From Leifsonia sp. PS1209 (lineage in GTDB: Bacteria; Actinomycetota; Actinomycetes; Actinomycetales; Microbacteriaceae), in the NCBI RefSeq assembly GCF_012317045.1, contig NZ_CP051154.1, positions 3,658,001 through 3,722,000 on the forward strand: 64,000 nucleotides of DNA, read 5' to 3'. The translations under genes and the position numbers were made by a program. Shown piece after piece: positions 16,622 through 25,038 of the stretch (position 1 is the first letter of the stretch; each line of letters starts with the position of its first letter). The notes under the pieces are model-generated. The model saw only the letters and a program-made list of their open reading frames with translations. It had not been told where the DNA came from and searched no databases.

Positions 16622-17278
16622 ATGACAATCGAGAATGCGCAGCCTCGGCGACGCTCCAGCCGTAAGCGGGCGTTCCTCGCCCTCGGCGCAGTGGTCGCGG
16701 TGGGCGCAGGCATCACCGCAGCGGCTTTCACCGACTTCGCGAACCTGAACCTCGGGGCGAACGGCATCGGCGCCGACCAGTACAACATCCAGGTCGTCGA
16801 CACCGACCCGATCACCGGCGTTCAGAACCCGGGATCCTGGCAGGAGGCCGACACCCCCGCCGGTGCTCCGATCGAGCTCGTCGGCGCGCAGACGCTCTTC
16901 CCCGGAAGCGCGGCGATCAGCGTCGACATCCCCGTCCGCAACGCATCCACCACACTCGGCTCCACGCTGACGCTCACCCTGGCGCAGCTCCCGGATGCCG
17001 GCGCGAACGTGACGGACGCGAACTACCTGTCGAGCCTGCGGTTCTCATACGCGCAGGCCGCCACGTCCGTCGACGGCACCGCCATCAGCGGCACCGACCT
17101 GACCTTCGCTCAGCTCAACGACGTCGCTCTCAACGGCCTCGCCGCCGGCGAGGAGTCGAGCGTGACGATCACGGTCCGACTGCTCGACCAGGCCGAGTCC
17201 GGCGCCGCCTTCGACGACAACTCGCTGAACGGCGCGAAGGCGTTCGTGCAGGCGCAGTTCAACGGCACGTCTGTCTGA
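16622..17278 (+). CDS. TasA-like exported protein with SipW-dependent-type signal peptide
   Basis: A 218-residue protein. After a basic start (RRRSSRKR) comes a hydrophobic stretch ending GITAAAFTD, the signal-peptide form cut by SipW-type peptidases. The mature part is beta-rich, with SAAISVDIPVRNASTTLGSTLTLTLAQL and a C-terminal SSVTITVRLLD strand pair, like the Ig/jelly-roll core of TasA and camelysin. No metalloprotease motif is seen. AAGGAGA 8 nt before the ATG is a strong ribosome site. It opens a seven-gene operon that ends in sipW, and is probably a main extracellular fibre or surface subunit. Confidence 0.75.
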   Translation: MTIENAQPRRRSSRKRAFLALGAVVAVGAGITAAAFTDFANLNLGANGIGADQYNIQVVDTDPITGVQNPGSWQEADTPAGAPIELVGAQTLFPGSAAISVDIPVRNASTTLGSTLTLTLAQLPDAGANVTDANYLSSLRFSYAQAATSVDGTAISGTDLTFAQLNDVALNGLAAGEESSVTITVRLLDQAESGAAFDDNSLNGAKAFVQAQFNGTSV

Positions 17279-17286
17279 TCACCGCC

Positions 17287-17877
17287 GTGAGCCTGTTCAG
17301 CCCGTCGTCGCGTCGACCCCCGGTGGTCCGCGTGCTCGCGTCGCTCGTCGGCGTCGGAGCGTTCGCTCTCGTCGGCCTCACCGCCGCGAGCACGGTCGAC
17401 TGGGGTCAGCTGATCGTCGCGGTCGACGGGTCGGACAACACCTTCGACCTGCAGGCAGCAGGCAGTGACGAGCCGGGCTGGACACCCACCGCGGCGTCGT
17501 GGGAGCAGGGCCGCCCCGACCCGATCGTCGTCGTCCTCCGGGACGCGACGATCGGGCCGGGCACGTCCATCGCCACGCGCGTCGCGGTGCGGAACGCCAG
17601 CCCGCGGCTCGGCGCCATCGTGGTCTTCCATGTGATGCGCCCCGCCACCCCCAACCCCCTCTTCGACCAGCTCCGCTTCACCGTCTCCGAGGGCGGCCAC
17701 GTCTACGCCAGCGATGTGGATGCGGCGCACGCGTCGGCCATCGCGCTGACCGGACCGACCGCATCCGGAGCGTCGCGGACGCTCGACGTGACCGTGTCCG
17801 TCCCTACAGATGCCACGGACGAGCTCGAAGGGCTCAGAACCCCCGTGTCCGTCCGATTCTCCGGAGTGAGCGAATGA
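17287..17877 (+). CDS. Exported TasA-like/paralogous surface protein
   Basis: A 196-residue secreted protein from GTG 17287, 8 nt after the previous gene. The signal region (RVLASLVGVGAFALVGLTAASTVDW) resembles the SipW type but lacks the usual FTD end. The mature part shares the layout of the first operon protein: GTSIATRVAVRNASPRLGAIVVFHV, an internal LRFTVSEGG segment and a final strand PVSVRFSGVSE. I infer a minor subunit or cap of the same assembly. No enzymatic motif is present. Confidence 0.65.
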   Translation: MSLFSPSSRRPPVVRVLASLVGVGAFALVGLTAASTVDWGQLIVAVDGSDNTFDLQAAGSDEPGWTPTAASWEQGRPDPIVVVLRDATIGPGTSIATRVAVRNASPRLGAIVVFHVMRPATPNPLFDQLRFTVSEGGHVYASDVDAAHASAIALTGPTASGASRTLDVTVSVPTDATDELEGLRTPVSVRFSGVSE

Positions 17878-18512
17878 CGAGCAGACCCCGCATCCTCCGC
17901 GGACCCCACGTCCGCCGGCTTCCCGGCGTCGCCGTCGCCGCCCTGCTGACGACCGCGACGGTCGCGGCCGTCGCATCCATCGGCGTCACGTCGGCGAGCT
18001 TCACCGACCAGGCCGCCAGCGCCATCGGCACGAACGGCTCTGTCGGCGGCTCGTACGACATCGCCCAGCTCGCACCGGACGACTCCGTCGTGCAGGGCGA
18101 CCCTGACCCCGTCATCCTCGACACCACGAACACCGGCACGGTCACCCTCGACGCCTCGGCGTCCACCTCCGTCGAGACGCGCGTCGTGACCACCACCGCT
18201 GCGACCGGCCCCGTGCACCTCACGCTCTATAACGCGTACCAGGGCACGCGCCCCGGCGACCCCGGCATCGCGGGGGCGGGAGCCGACCCGTACGACTACG
18301 CCCTCTACACGGTCAGTGTGGACGGGACACCCGTGGCCACAGCACTGTCCGCCACCGACCTCAACGCCGCAGCCATCGTCATCGGCGGATGGACGAAGGA
18401 TGTGCCGAAGACCATCACCGTCCAGCCGCAGATGATGCGCGCGGCGGGCAACGCCTACGCGTTCAACAGGTCGTTCGCCATCGGCATCCGCTTCGACGGG
18501 GCGACATCGTGA
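17874..18512 (+). CDS. Exported TasA-like surface protein with SipW-type signal
   Basis: A 212-residue protein that overlaps its neighbours by 4 nt at both ends. The signal segment ends VASIGVTSASFTDQAASAIGTNG, a clear SipW-type site. The mature chain is Thr/Val-rich and beta-predicted (TGTVTLDASASTSVETRVVTTT, GPVHLTLYNAYQG) and ends in a strand SFAIGIRFDGATS similar to the end of the preceding protein. No cysteine pairs or catalytic motif are seen. It probably belongs to the same extracellular structure. Confidence 0.68.
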   Translation: MTSRPRILRGPHVRRLPGVAVAALLTTATVAAVASIGVTSASFTDQAASAIGTNGSVGGSYDIAQLAPDDSVVQGDPDPVILDTTNTGTVTLDASASTSVETRVVTTTAATGPVHLTLYNAYQGTRPGDPGIAGAGADPYDYALYTVSVDGTPVATALSATDLNAAAIVIGGWTKDVPKTITVQPQMMRAAGNAYAFNRSFAIGIRFDGATS

Positions 18513-19165
18513 CCAGGCGGATGGGCGGCGCGCGCGCCGTGAGCGCCATCCGGGCCGTGACCACCTCCATCGTCGCGGTGTCAGTCGCCGCGTCGCTCGC
18601 GCTGAGCAGCGCACTCCTTCCCTCCGGCGCCGCCGAGGCCGCACCCTCCGGATCGTCCACCGTGAGCGTGGCCATGCCGGGTCCCGGTCACTCCTCCTCC
18701 TGGTCCGGCTCCATCGCGAACCCCGGACGGGATGCGGCGGAGGCGTTCCTCACGGTGACGGAGGTCGGCGGCTCCGCCGACGCGTTCGGCGATCTGCTGA
18801 CGGCCACCGTCACCCTCCCGTCCGTCAGGGTGCTCATCGCGGAGACGCCGGTCGCCCGGATGCTCGGCGGAGCGCCGATCCCCCTCGGCCCTATCGCCGC
18901 AGGAGCCACGGTCACCATCGGCGGCACCGTCACGCTGGCGAGGGATGCCGGGGACGAGTTCCAGGGTCTCAGCGCAGCGGTCGTATTCCAGCTCACCGCC
19001 GTCGAGAAGACGCAGCCTCACCCGCCGGTCGCCCTGCCCATCGCACTGCCGGACACGGGGTCGATCATCGCCGTCACAGCCATCGCGGTCGCGGCCGTCG
19101 CCATCCTCGGCGGCGCGATCCTGCTCATCGTCCGACGAAAGAAGACGAGGAGGGAGGAGCCGTGA
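18509..19165 (+). CDS. LPDTG-type wall-anchored surface protein
   Basis: A 218-residue protein from GTG 18509 (GTGA overlap). A conventional signal peptide ends near GAAEAAPSG. The mature part is about 130 residues of beta-rich sequence. The C-terminus is a complete sorting signal: LPDTG at about residues 180-184, a hydrophobic helix (IIAVTAIAVAAVAILGGAILLIV) and the tail RRKKTRREEP. A sortase should link it to peptidoglycan, making it the likely wall anchor for the other operon products. No sortase lies in the window. This is the only operon member with this tail. Confidence 0.78.
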   Translation: MTRRMGGARAVSAIRAVTTSIVAVSVAASLALSSALLPSGAAEAAPSGSSTVSVAMPGPGHSSSWSGSIANPGRDAAEAFLTVTEVGGSADAFGDLLTATVTLPSVRVLIAETPVARMLGGAPIPLGPIAAGATVTIGGTVTLARDAGDEFQGLSAAVVFQLTAVEKTQPHPPVALPIALPDTGSIIAVTAIAVAAVAILGGAILLIVRRKKTRREEP

Positions 19166-20637
19166 GCGCACCTCGATCGCGCATCCTTACCGCATCCATC
19201 GGCGCCGTCGCCGCCGCAGGGCTGGTGCTCGCAACGCTCGGACTCGGTGCAGGCACCACGACCGCCGCGTACACCGACACCACGGCGGCGGAGACCTCGC
19301 AGAGCCAAACGCCGCTGACCTCGCAGTCGGCCAGGATGTTCCCGACGCAGACGCGGATCGCCAACACGATCACCTGGTTGCAGAGCGACGGGACGCTGTG
19401 GGTGTGGGGCTTCCGCGGCAACGGGCTCTCCGGGTCCGGGTCTGCCACCGTCCCCAACAACAACACCGCGCCGTCCGCGGTGATCCTCCCGAACGACGGG
19501 TACGCCGGCCCCGGCCGCCGCAGCATCGTGAAGGTCGCAGGCACCAGCCAGGACAACTACTACCCGACCGACATCAACACCACCGGGCTGGCCGCGCTCT
19601 CCGACGACGGGCAGGTGTACACCTGGGGAGGGAACTCGGCCAACAACATCATGGGGCGCCCGTCCGCACCGACTCCGTTCACCCTGCCCGGCCTCGTCTC
19701 CATCCCGGGAAGGGTAATCGATCTCACCTCGTCCGCCACGGTGTACATGGCGCTCACCGACACCGGGGACCTCTACACCTGGGGCTATGCGCAGGCCAGG
19801 GGCGCGACCGGGCAGGGCACAGCGACCGCCTCGTCGGCCGCCCCCTCCCTCATCATGTCCGGTGTCCACAGCATCGGATCCGGGATGTGGAACGGCTGGG
19901 CGATCAGAGGCGACTCGAGCCCGGGCGACACGACGACAGGCGTGTTCTGGTGGGGCTGGGCGAACACGGGCTCCTTGTACGCCTCCGACCCGTCCGGAGA
20001 CAACATCGGGGCCAACGCCAACTCTCCCACCCGCTCGACGGCGCTGTCTGCATACGCGACCAGTGGATGCGACACCGTCGGTGTGATCATGGGCTCGGCG
20101 GACGATCACTGCTCGATCAAACAGCTGAACGGGCACTACTTCGGGAACCAGCTGGTCACCTCCGACGGACAACTCGTCACCTGGGGAGCCGGCAACCAGT
20201 ACGGCACAGGCCGCCCATACGTCAGCGGGGCCGAGTCGGCCACGCCGACGGTCGTGCCGCTTCCGAACGGCGACACGGTCGCATCCGTCTCCGTCACCGT
20301 CGACTACGTGGAGGTGCTCGCAGCGTCGGGAACGCTCTACATCTACGGCCGGTACTCGTTCGCCTGGGGTCCGAACCCTGCCACAGGTGCCGTCTCGGCG
20401 ACGAACATCGTCACCCCGACAGCCATCACGGCGTTCTCCGGGCCGGTGGCCGCCGTCGGTGGCTTCGGGTACTCGGGCACCGCGCTGCTGGCCGACGGCA
20501 CGCTTGCCTCCTGGGGAGGGAGCACCCAGGGCGGGAACAGCAACCTGTACAACTCGATCAGGCCCGACTGGTATACGACCCAACCGACGAACAATGCCGT
20601 CCAAGGCATTCTGCCGATGACCCCACCAGGACTGTGA
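19162..20637 (+). CDS. Exported RCC1-repeat beta-propeller protein
   Basis: A 491-residue protein from GTG 19162, after a GGAGG-rich ribosome site. The signal segment ends GAGTTTAAYTDTTAA, of SipW type. The mature part carries seven blade motifs of RCC1 form: LWVWGFRGNG, VYTWGGNSAN, LYTWGYAQAR, VFWWGWANTG, LVTWGAGNQYG, LYIYGRYSFAWG and LASWGGSTQG, matching one complete seven-bladed propeller. RCC1 folds usually bind partner proteins; this one is outside the cell and would be a ligand-binding or adhesive head of the surface assembly. The start overlaps the LPDTG gene. Confidence 0.82.
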   Translation: MSAPRSRILTASIGAVAAAGLVLATLGLGAGTTTAAYTDTTAAETSQSQTPLTSQSARMFPTQTRIANTITWLQSDGTLWVWGFRGNGLSGSGSATVPNNNTAPSAVILPNDGYAGPGRRSIVKVAGTSQDNYYPTDINTTGLAALSDDGQVYTWGGNSANNIMGRPSAPTPFTLPGLVSIPGRVIDLTSSATVYMALTDTGDLYTWGYAQARGATGQGTATASSAAPSLIMSGVHSIGSGMWNGWAIRGDSSPGDTTTGVFWWGWANTGSLYASDPSGDNIGANANSPTRSTALSAYATSGCDTVGVIMGSADDHCSIKQLNGHYFGNQLVTSDGQLVTWGAGNQYGTGRPYVSGAESATPTVVPLPNGDTVASVSVTVDYVEVLAASGTLYIYGRYSFAWGPNPATGAVSATNIVTPTAITAFSGPVAAVGGFGYSGTALLADGTLASWGGSTQGGNSNLYNSIRPDWYTTQPTNNAVQGILPMTPPGL

Positions 20638-20638
20638 C

Positions 20639-21310
20639 ATGCCGCGCATCAGAATCACCCTCCCGTTGATCACCGCCGGCGTTGTCGCGACCGCCCTGGC
20701 GGTCCTCGGCACGACCTCCACGATGAGCGCCCTGACCGACACGGCCGCGCTCAACCTCGGCCAGGGCGGCATTGGCACTGACGTGCCCTTCGGGATCGTG
20801 ACAGTCCATCCGGACGGCACCGTGCACCACGCCCCGCCCGGAGCGGCCGCCGCGGTCCCGCTGACAGGAGACGACGCGTTCGTGCCCGGCCGTTCCCTCT
20901 CCGTCGACCTCGGTGTCGCCAACAACTCTCCCGGCGTCGCCGCACAGGTGACGATGACGATCGGCCCCTCTGATGCGGCGGGCACGGGCCAGGTGGGCAG
21001 CGCGCCGAACATCACCCCGTTCATCCGGGTCACCGTCGTGGACACCAGCACCGGTCAGCTCCTGCTCGGCGGGAGCGCGAGCGATCCATCGCAGGGCGTG
21101 TCCGTCGGCGCGGCGAACGCGGTGATCGGGCGCCTCGGCGCCCGGGGGGCGGCCCCGTTGACCGACGGCGACACGTGGGCGCCGGGCGCAGCGGACAGCC
21201 GCCGCGACCTGACGATCGTCCTCTACTACGTGGACACACCGGAGACCAGCGCGTACAACGGCGGCGCGACGGCACTGGAGGTGGTGTTCGATGGCTCGTC
21301 GAGCTCGTAG
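20639..21310 (+). CDS. TasA-like exported protein with SipW-dependent-type signal peptide
   Basis: A 223-residue protein starting one base after the RCC1 gene. The signal region (ITAGVVATALAVLGTTSTMSALTDTAALNLGQGGIGTD) is close to that of the first operon protein, including the NLG-GGIG-D stretch after the cleavage site, so the two are probably paralogues at opposite ends of the operon. The mature chain is beta-rich (SLSVDLGVANNSPGVAAQVTMTIG, DLTIVLYYVDTPE). Its 3' end overlaps sipW by 20 bp. Confidence 0.72.
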   Translation: MPRIRITLPLITAGVVATALAVLGTTSTMSALTDTAALNLGQGGIGTDVPFGIVTVHPDGTVHHAPPGAAAAVPLTGDDAFVPGRSLSVDLGVANNSPGVAAQVTMTIGPSDAAGTGQVGSAPNITPFIRVTVVDTSTGQLLLGGSASDPSQGVSVGAANAVIGRLGARGAAPLTDGDTWAPGAADSRRDLTIVLYYVDTPETSAYNGGATALEVVFDGSSSS

Positions 21311-21875
21311 GCGCGCTCGACCGAGGCGGAGCGTGCTCGGCATGGTCGGCTCGGTCATGCTCACCATCGCCGCGATCGTCGGTGTCGCCGCGGTGCTGGC
21401 CGTCGCGGCGAGCGCCATCCTCGGCATCCGGCCCGTGGTCGTGATCTCCGGCTCGATGGAGCCCGTCCTCCCGGTCGGCTCGATGGTCTTCGCGCAGGAC
21501 GTTCCCGCCAGCACGGTGCGGGTCGGCGACATCGTCACGACGCAGCGTCAGGACGGCGCGAAGGGCCTCATCACACACCGGGTCGTGAGCGTGGAGACCG
21601 CAGGTACGACCACCACGCTGCGGCTGAAGGGCGATGCGAACACCACGGAGGACCCGCTGCCGTACGTCACGACAAGGGTCGGGATGTACCTCTTCCACGT
21701 GCCGTGGGTCGGCACGCTCGCCCTCGCAGCCCGGACGCCGTTCGGGCTGACCGCAATCGGGCTGTACGTGCTCGCGCTCGTGGCCATCATGATCCTGGGG
21801 CGCAGACGGCCGTCCGCCCGCCCCGCCAAAGGGACGGCGGAGCGGGCGGACGATCGAGCGGCGGTCGAGGGCTGA
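21291..21875 (+). CDS. sipW: Signal peptidase I of the SipW (ER/archaeal, S26B) type
   Basis: A 194-residue membrane protease. An N-terminal helix (GSVMLTIAAIVGVAAVLAVAAS) leads into VISGSMEPVLPVGS with catalytic Ser55; GLITHRVVSV supplies His96 and RLKGDANTTEDP supplies Asp115. Use of His instead of the Lys of standard bacterial LepB marks the SipW type. A second membrane helix (GLTAIGLYVLALVAIMILG) and a basic tail follow. It is the last gene of the operon and should process the SipW-type precursors encoded upstream. Its stop lies 3 nt from that of the convergent small gene. Confidence 0.9.
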   Translation: MARRARRRARPRRSVLGMVGSVMLTIAAIVGVAAVLAVAASAILGIRPVVVISGSMEPVLPVGSMVFAQDVPASTVRVGDIVTTQRQDGAKGLITHRVVSVETAGTTTTLRLKGDANTTEDPLPYVTTRVGMYLFHVPWVGTLALAARTPFGLTAIGLYVLALVAIMILGRRRPSARPAKGTAERADDRAAVEG

Positions 21876-21878
21876 GCG

Positions 21879-22037
21879 CTACAGGCGACGACGGGACGCT
21901 TTCAACGTCAAGACCACGACGTCGCTGCCGAAGGCGCGACGGAGCCGCGCCGTGGCGGTCACCGGGTCGTCCCCCTCGACTTCGACCACGAACCTGCGCT
22001 GCTGCGCGGTCTCGACGACCGCTTCGTAGCGCTGCAT
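21879..22037 (-). CDS. Hypothetical 52-residue protein, third gene of a small operon
   Basis: A short gene starting ATG at 22037, overlapping the stop of the preceding gene (TGATG). The product begins MQRYEAVVETAQQRRF, continues VVEVEGDDPVTATARLRRAFGSD and ends ASRRRL, suggesting a beta-alpha-beta unit with a basic tail. I do not recognise a family. Support comes from tight overlap with two other short genes, good codon usage and an end only 3 nt from the sipW stop. Confidence 0.55.
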   Translation of the reverse strand: MQRYEAVVETAQQRRFVVEVEGDDPVTATARLRRAFGSDVVVLTLKASRRRL

Positions 22038-22210
22038 CAGAACCCCGCCCTGGTGAACCGCGCCAGCCAGTCGGCGTACGTGTGGTCTTCACCGATCGGG
22101 CAGTCGCATTCGATGCGGATCAGCTCCCCGGTCACGCCGCTGATCGACTGCTCGAAGTGGGACGCGTCTGCCACCTGCTGGGTGGGACGGTCGGACGGTA
22201 TCGTGCTCAT
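22037..22210 (-). CDS. Hypothetical 57-residue protein, second gene of a small operon
   Basis: This gene runs from ATG 22210, which overlaps the stop of the ribbon-helix-helix gene (ATGA), to TGA 22037-22039, which overlaps the next start. The product contains SISGVTGELIRIECDCPIGED and HTYADWLARFTRAGF, acidic with a C-x-C pair that could bind metal. No family is recognised. The coupling on both sides is the main support that it is real. Confidence 0.55.
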   Translation of the reverse strand: MSTIPSDRPTQQVADASHFEQSISGVTGELIRIECDCPIGEDHTYADWLARFTRAGF

Positions 22211-22488
22211 GCTTCATCTCCATCGAGTGTGTTCGTCATGGCCGGTCTGCCCTTGCGGAACCGGCCGTCGTTCGGCGGAAACGGGTCGCCTTCGTTGAAC
22301 TGCGTCGCCAGGCTCTCGAGCTCGCGCTGGATGGCCGCCTCGACGAGAGAGTTCATCGAGGAATGGCCTCCTGCCCTGCCCGCGGTACTGAGCACGGCGG
22401 TCTCTGCGCTCTTCTTCACGGAGAGACGCACGCGGACCGTCATCGTCGTTCGCAGCGGCTCCGTGAACCCGCTCTCCTCGATCGTCAT
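22207..22488 (-). CDS. Small DNA-binding protein, ribbon-helix-helix / ParB C-terminal-like
   Basis: A 93-residue protein from ATG 22488 with AAGGAG at ideal spacing. The core TVRVRLSVKKSAETAVLSTAG, then GHSSMNSLVEAAIQRELESL, is a strand-helix-helix pattern of MetJ/Arc type. It is followed by ATQFNEGDPFPPNDGRFRKGRP, a tail I associate with plasmid centromere-binding ParB C-terminal domains and related actinobacterial small regulators. It probably binds DNA as a dimer, perhaps at the palindromes 20-110 bp upstream. It leads an operon of three overlapping small genes. Confidence 0.68.
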   Translation of the reverse strand: MTIEESGFTEPLRTTMTVRVRLSVKKSAETAVLSTAGRAGGHSSMNSLVEAAIQRELESLATQFNEGDPFPPNDGRFRKGRPAMTNTLDGDEA

Positions 22489-22507
22489 GTCGCTCCTTGC
22501 CTCTGGC

Positions 22508-22522
22508 ATCCATTCGATGGAT
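22508..22522. promoter_or_regulatory. 15-bp palindrome ATCCAT-TCG-ATGGAT
   Basis: Perfect 6-bp inverted arms around TCG, 20 bp upstream of the start codon of the ribbon-helix-helix gene. Size and place suit an operator for a dimeric small regulator. Confidence 0.4.
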
Positions 22523-22536
22523 AAGAGCCCGGCACA

Positions 22537-22593
22537 GCGACGCGATAACGCGGGCGCGAGCCGATGGGAGCGGCGACCGCGTTATCGCGTCGC
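22537..22593. repeat. Perfect 17-bp inverted repeat with a 23-nt spacer between divergent regulators
   Basis: GCGACGCGATAACGCGG (22537-22553) is followed after 23 nt by its exact reverse complement (22577-22593). Each arm itself contains CGCG-ATAA-CGCG. Outer bases CCCGG/CCGGG can pair again beyond a small bulge. It lies between the divergent ribbon-helix-helix operon and the LuxR/ATPase gene, so it may be a double operator or a large hairpin. No T-tract suggests a terminator. Confidence 0.6.
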
Positions 22594-22692
22594 CGGGCGG
22601 CCGAAAGTGGATAGTTCGCACACCCTGAGCGGATTTCGGCGACGGTTGCGCCGGCGTTGACTGGAGAACCCGCCCGAGAACAGAGCACCGCC

Positions 22693-24978
22693 ATGTCGTC
22701 GACCGCCGACCTCCCGACCGAGACAACGCCCCTCATCGGAAGGAAGGCGGATATCGCCGACGCGCGCTCTGCGCTGGGGGAGACCCGCATCCTGACCATC
22801 GTCGGTGCGGCGGGCATCGGCAAGACCCGCATCGCTCTCCGGCTCGCGCACGACGTCAAGCGGCGCTTCCGCGACGGCGCACTCCTCGTGCGGCTGGATG
22901 ACGCATCGGACGCGCACGACGTCGTCCACGCGGTCGCCGAGGGCTTGGGGCGCTCCACCTCGACCGAGAACACGCACGCTGAGGTGATCTCAGCGCTCGC
23001 TGGACGAGAACTGCTGCTCGTGCTCGACACCTGCGACAGGGTGCTCGACGGATGTGCCAGCCTCATCGTCTCGATCATCGACGCGTGCCCTCACGTCAAG
23101 GTGGTCACGACGAGCAGGGAGGCCTTGCGCATCGCCGGGGAGCGCATCCAGGTCGTGCACCCGTTATCGGCGCCGACGTCCGAGGCCGCCGACCCTCGGC
23201 AGAGCACGACGGGCGCTGTCGAGCTCTTCCTGGATCGCTCCCAACCGGACCGGGATGCACCACCCGCCGGCGGCCCGGACCTCGCCTCCATCTCCGCGAT
23301 CTGCCGCAGCCTCGACGGCGTTCCGCTCGCGATCGAGCACGCCGCGGGCCGACGCGTCGTGCTCTCGGCGCGACACATCCTGGAACGGCTCGACCTGGAA
23401 CTGCTGTCGAGCCAGGACAGGGGCTTGACGGAGAGGCATCACAGCCTCCGCGCCGCCCTGCAGTGGAGCTACGACGCGTTCACACCGCTCGAGCAGGAGG
23501 CATGGACGCTGCTGTCGGTGTTCGACGGTCGCTGGTGTCCTGAGGCGACGGCGGCCGTCCTCGCGCCGTGCGCGCTCTCCCCCATCCGGATGCTCGACCT
23601 GATGCAGGCGCTCGTGGCGAAGTCGATCGTGGACAGCGAGGAGACCGACGGGCAGGTGTGGTACTCGATGCTCGACGGCACCAGGCGGTTCGGGCGCGAA
23701 CTCCTCCAGGATCATCCCGGGTACCAGGCGACCCGGATGCGGCACCGCGAGTGGTATCTGCAGCAGCTCGTCGAGGCGAACGAGACCTGGCTCAGCGACC
23801 GGCAGGGCGCGTGGCTCACCCGGTTCGCCCACGAGCTGCCCAACCTCACGGCCGCGGTGGAGTTCTCCCTCGCCGAGCTGGGCCCCGACGCCGCGCTCGC
23901 TCTGCTGGTGCGGGGGTGGAGGATCGCCTGGGGCAGCCACGGCAGGCTCGCCGAGTTCCGCACGCTACTCGACCGCGCCCTGGAGGCGGCGTCCGGGCTC
24001 GAGACGGCCGAGCACGCGACCGCCCTGGCGATCAGCGGGACGTTCCTCGGCCTCGACGGAGACGCCGGCGCGCACGGCGTCTTCGCGGAGGCCCGGCGTA
24101 TCGCCCGCGCACTCTGCGAGGCGGCGACGATGGCCTTCGTCGACGGAGCTGCCGCGTCGGCGGCTCGGGACGCTCGCGAATCCATCCGGCTCTTCCACAG
24201 CGCGCTGCGGCTCGACCCTCAACCGCGATCACCGGCCGACGTCGCCTTCTTCACCTCCGGGCTGGCGCTCGCATACGAACGTCTCGGCTTCGATCAGAGT
24301 GCCACCATCGTGCGCGAACGCTTCCTGCGTTCCGCAGCGGCGAACGGCGAGCGCTACGAGGGAGCCGCCCTGCTCCTGCACTCGGCCGCGTACCGCCTGC
24401 GCCGCGGCGACGCGAAGGAGGCGCAGGAGCTCGCGCGGCAGTCGCTCGTGCTGCTGCGGGAATTGCGTGCCCCGCTCGGCATCGCCCACGCGCTGCACGC
24501 GATCGGGCGGGCCGACCTGGCGGCCGGGGACCTCGCGAAGGGTCACGTCATCATCGATGCAGCGGAAGCCGTGTGGCGGGGAGCGGGCGAGCTTCCGCAG
24601 CCTGGACCGTTTCCCGGCGATGCCGCCCGGCTGGGCGCGCGGAACGGCTCGCCCTCCCGCCAGGGGCGGGCCGCCGACGGCGAGGACAGCGCGATCGAGC
24701 TTCCGATGGAGGACGCCATCCGCCTCGCTCTGGGCGAGGCCATCGCCGTTCCGCCGACGTCTGCCCGACGCCTGGTCGACGGGCAGCTGAGCGCGCGCGA
24801 GCTGGAGGTGTGCGACCTGATCACCGAGGGGCTGACCGATCGGGAGATCGCCGCACGGCTCGTGCTGTCCGTGCGCACCGTGAACAACCACGTCCAACGC
24901 ATCCTGGCCAAGCTCGGCTTCACGTCGCGCACTCAGGTGGCGGCCTGGCGGTTGCGGACTCGCGGATACCTCACTTGA
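22693..24978 (+). CDS. LuxR-family ATPase regulator (MalT/AfsR-like)
   Basis: A 761-residue regulator. The N-terminal NTPase has [16 protein letters not shown], Walker [23 protein letters not shown] as Walker B and the STAND-like [13 protein letters not shown] helical repeat middle follows (residues about 350-640). The C-terminal HTH is [45 protein letters not shown], of the LuxR/GerE type. This predicts signal-controlled activation of nearby genes; the SipW surface operon and the small operon are obvious candidates. ATG 22693 is chosen; a TTG at 22657 would add 12 residues. No clear ribosome site is present. Confidence 0.87.
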   Translation: MSSTADLPTETTPLIGRKADIADARSALGETRILTIVGAAGIGKTRIALRLAHDVKRRFRDGALLVRLDDASDAHDVVHAVAEGLGRSTSTENTHAEVISALAGRELLLVLDTCDRVLDGCASLIVSIIDACPHVKVVTTSREALRIAGERIQVVHPLSAPTSEAADPRQSTTGAVELFLDRSQPDRDAPPAGGPDLASISAICRSLDGVPLAIEHAAGRRVVLSARHILERLDLELLSSQDRGLTERHHSLRAALQWSYDAFTPLEQEAWTLLSVFDGRWCPEATAAVLAPCALSPIRMLDLMQALVAKSIVDSEETDGQVWYSMLDGTRRFGRELLQDHPGYQATRMRHREWYLQQLVEANETWLSDRQGAWLTRFAHELPNLTAAVEFSLAELGPDAALALLVRGWRIAWGSHGRLAEFRTLLDRALEAASGLETAEHATALAISGTFLGLDGDAGAHGVFAEARRIARALCEAATMAFVDGAAASAARDARESIRLFHSALRLDPQPRSPADVAFFTSGLALAYERLGFDQSATIVRERFLRSAAANGERYEGAALLLHSAAYRLRRGDAKEAQELARQSLVLLRELRAPLGIAHALHAIGRADLAAGDLAKGHVIIDAAEAVWRGAGELPQPGPFPGDAARLGARNGSPSRQGRAADGEDSAIELPMEDAIRLALGEAIAVPPTSARRLVDGQLSARELEVCDLITEGLTDREIAARLVLSVRTVNNHVQRILAKLGFTSRTQVAAWRLRTRGYLT

Positions 24979-25004
24979 GGCAGTAGATTAGGTATTTCTA
25001 ACTA
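24975..25004 (+). promoter_or_regulatory. Candidate promoter of the ECF sigma factor gene
   Basis: TTGAGG (24975-24980), an 18-nt spacer and TAACTA (24999-25004) lie 35 bp before the ATG; the -35 box overlaps the stop codon of the LuxR gene. TTAG-N6-CTAA inside the spacer is a short inverted repeat. Confidence 0.4.
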
Positions 25005-25038
25005 CACGTATGAGAAACCTCGGTTCGAAGCTCAGAGA

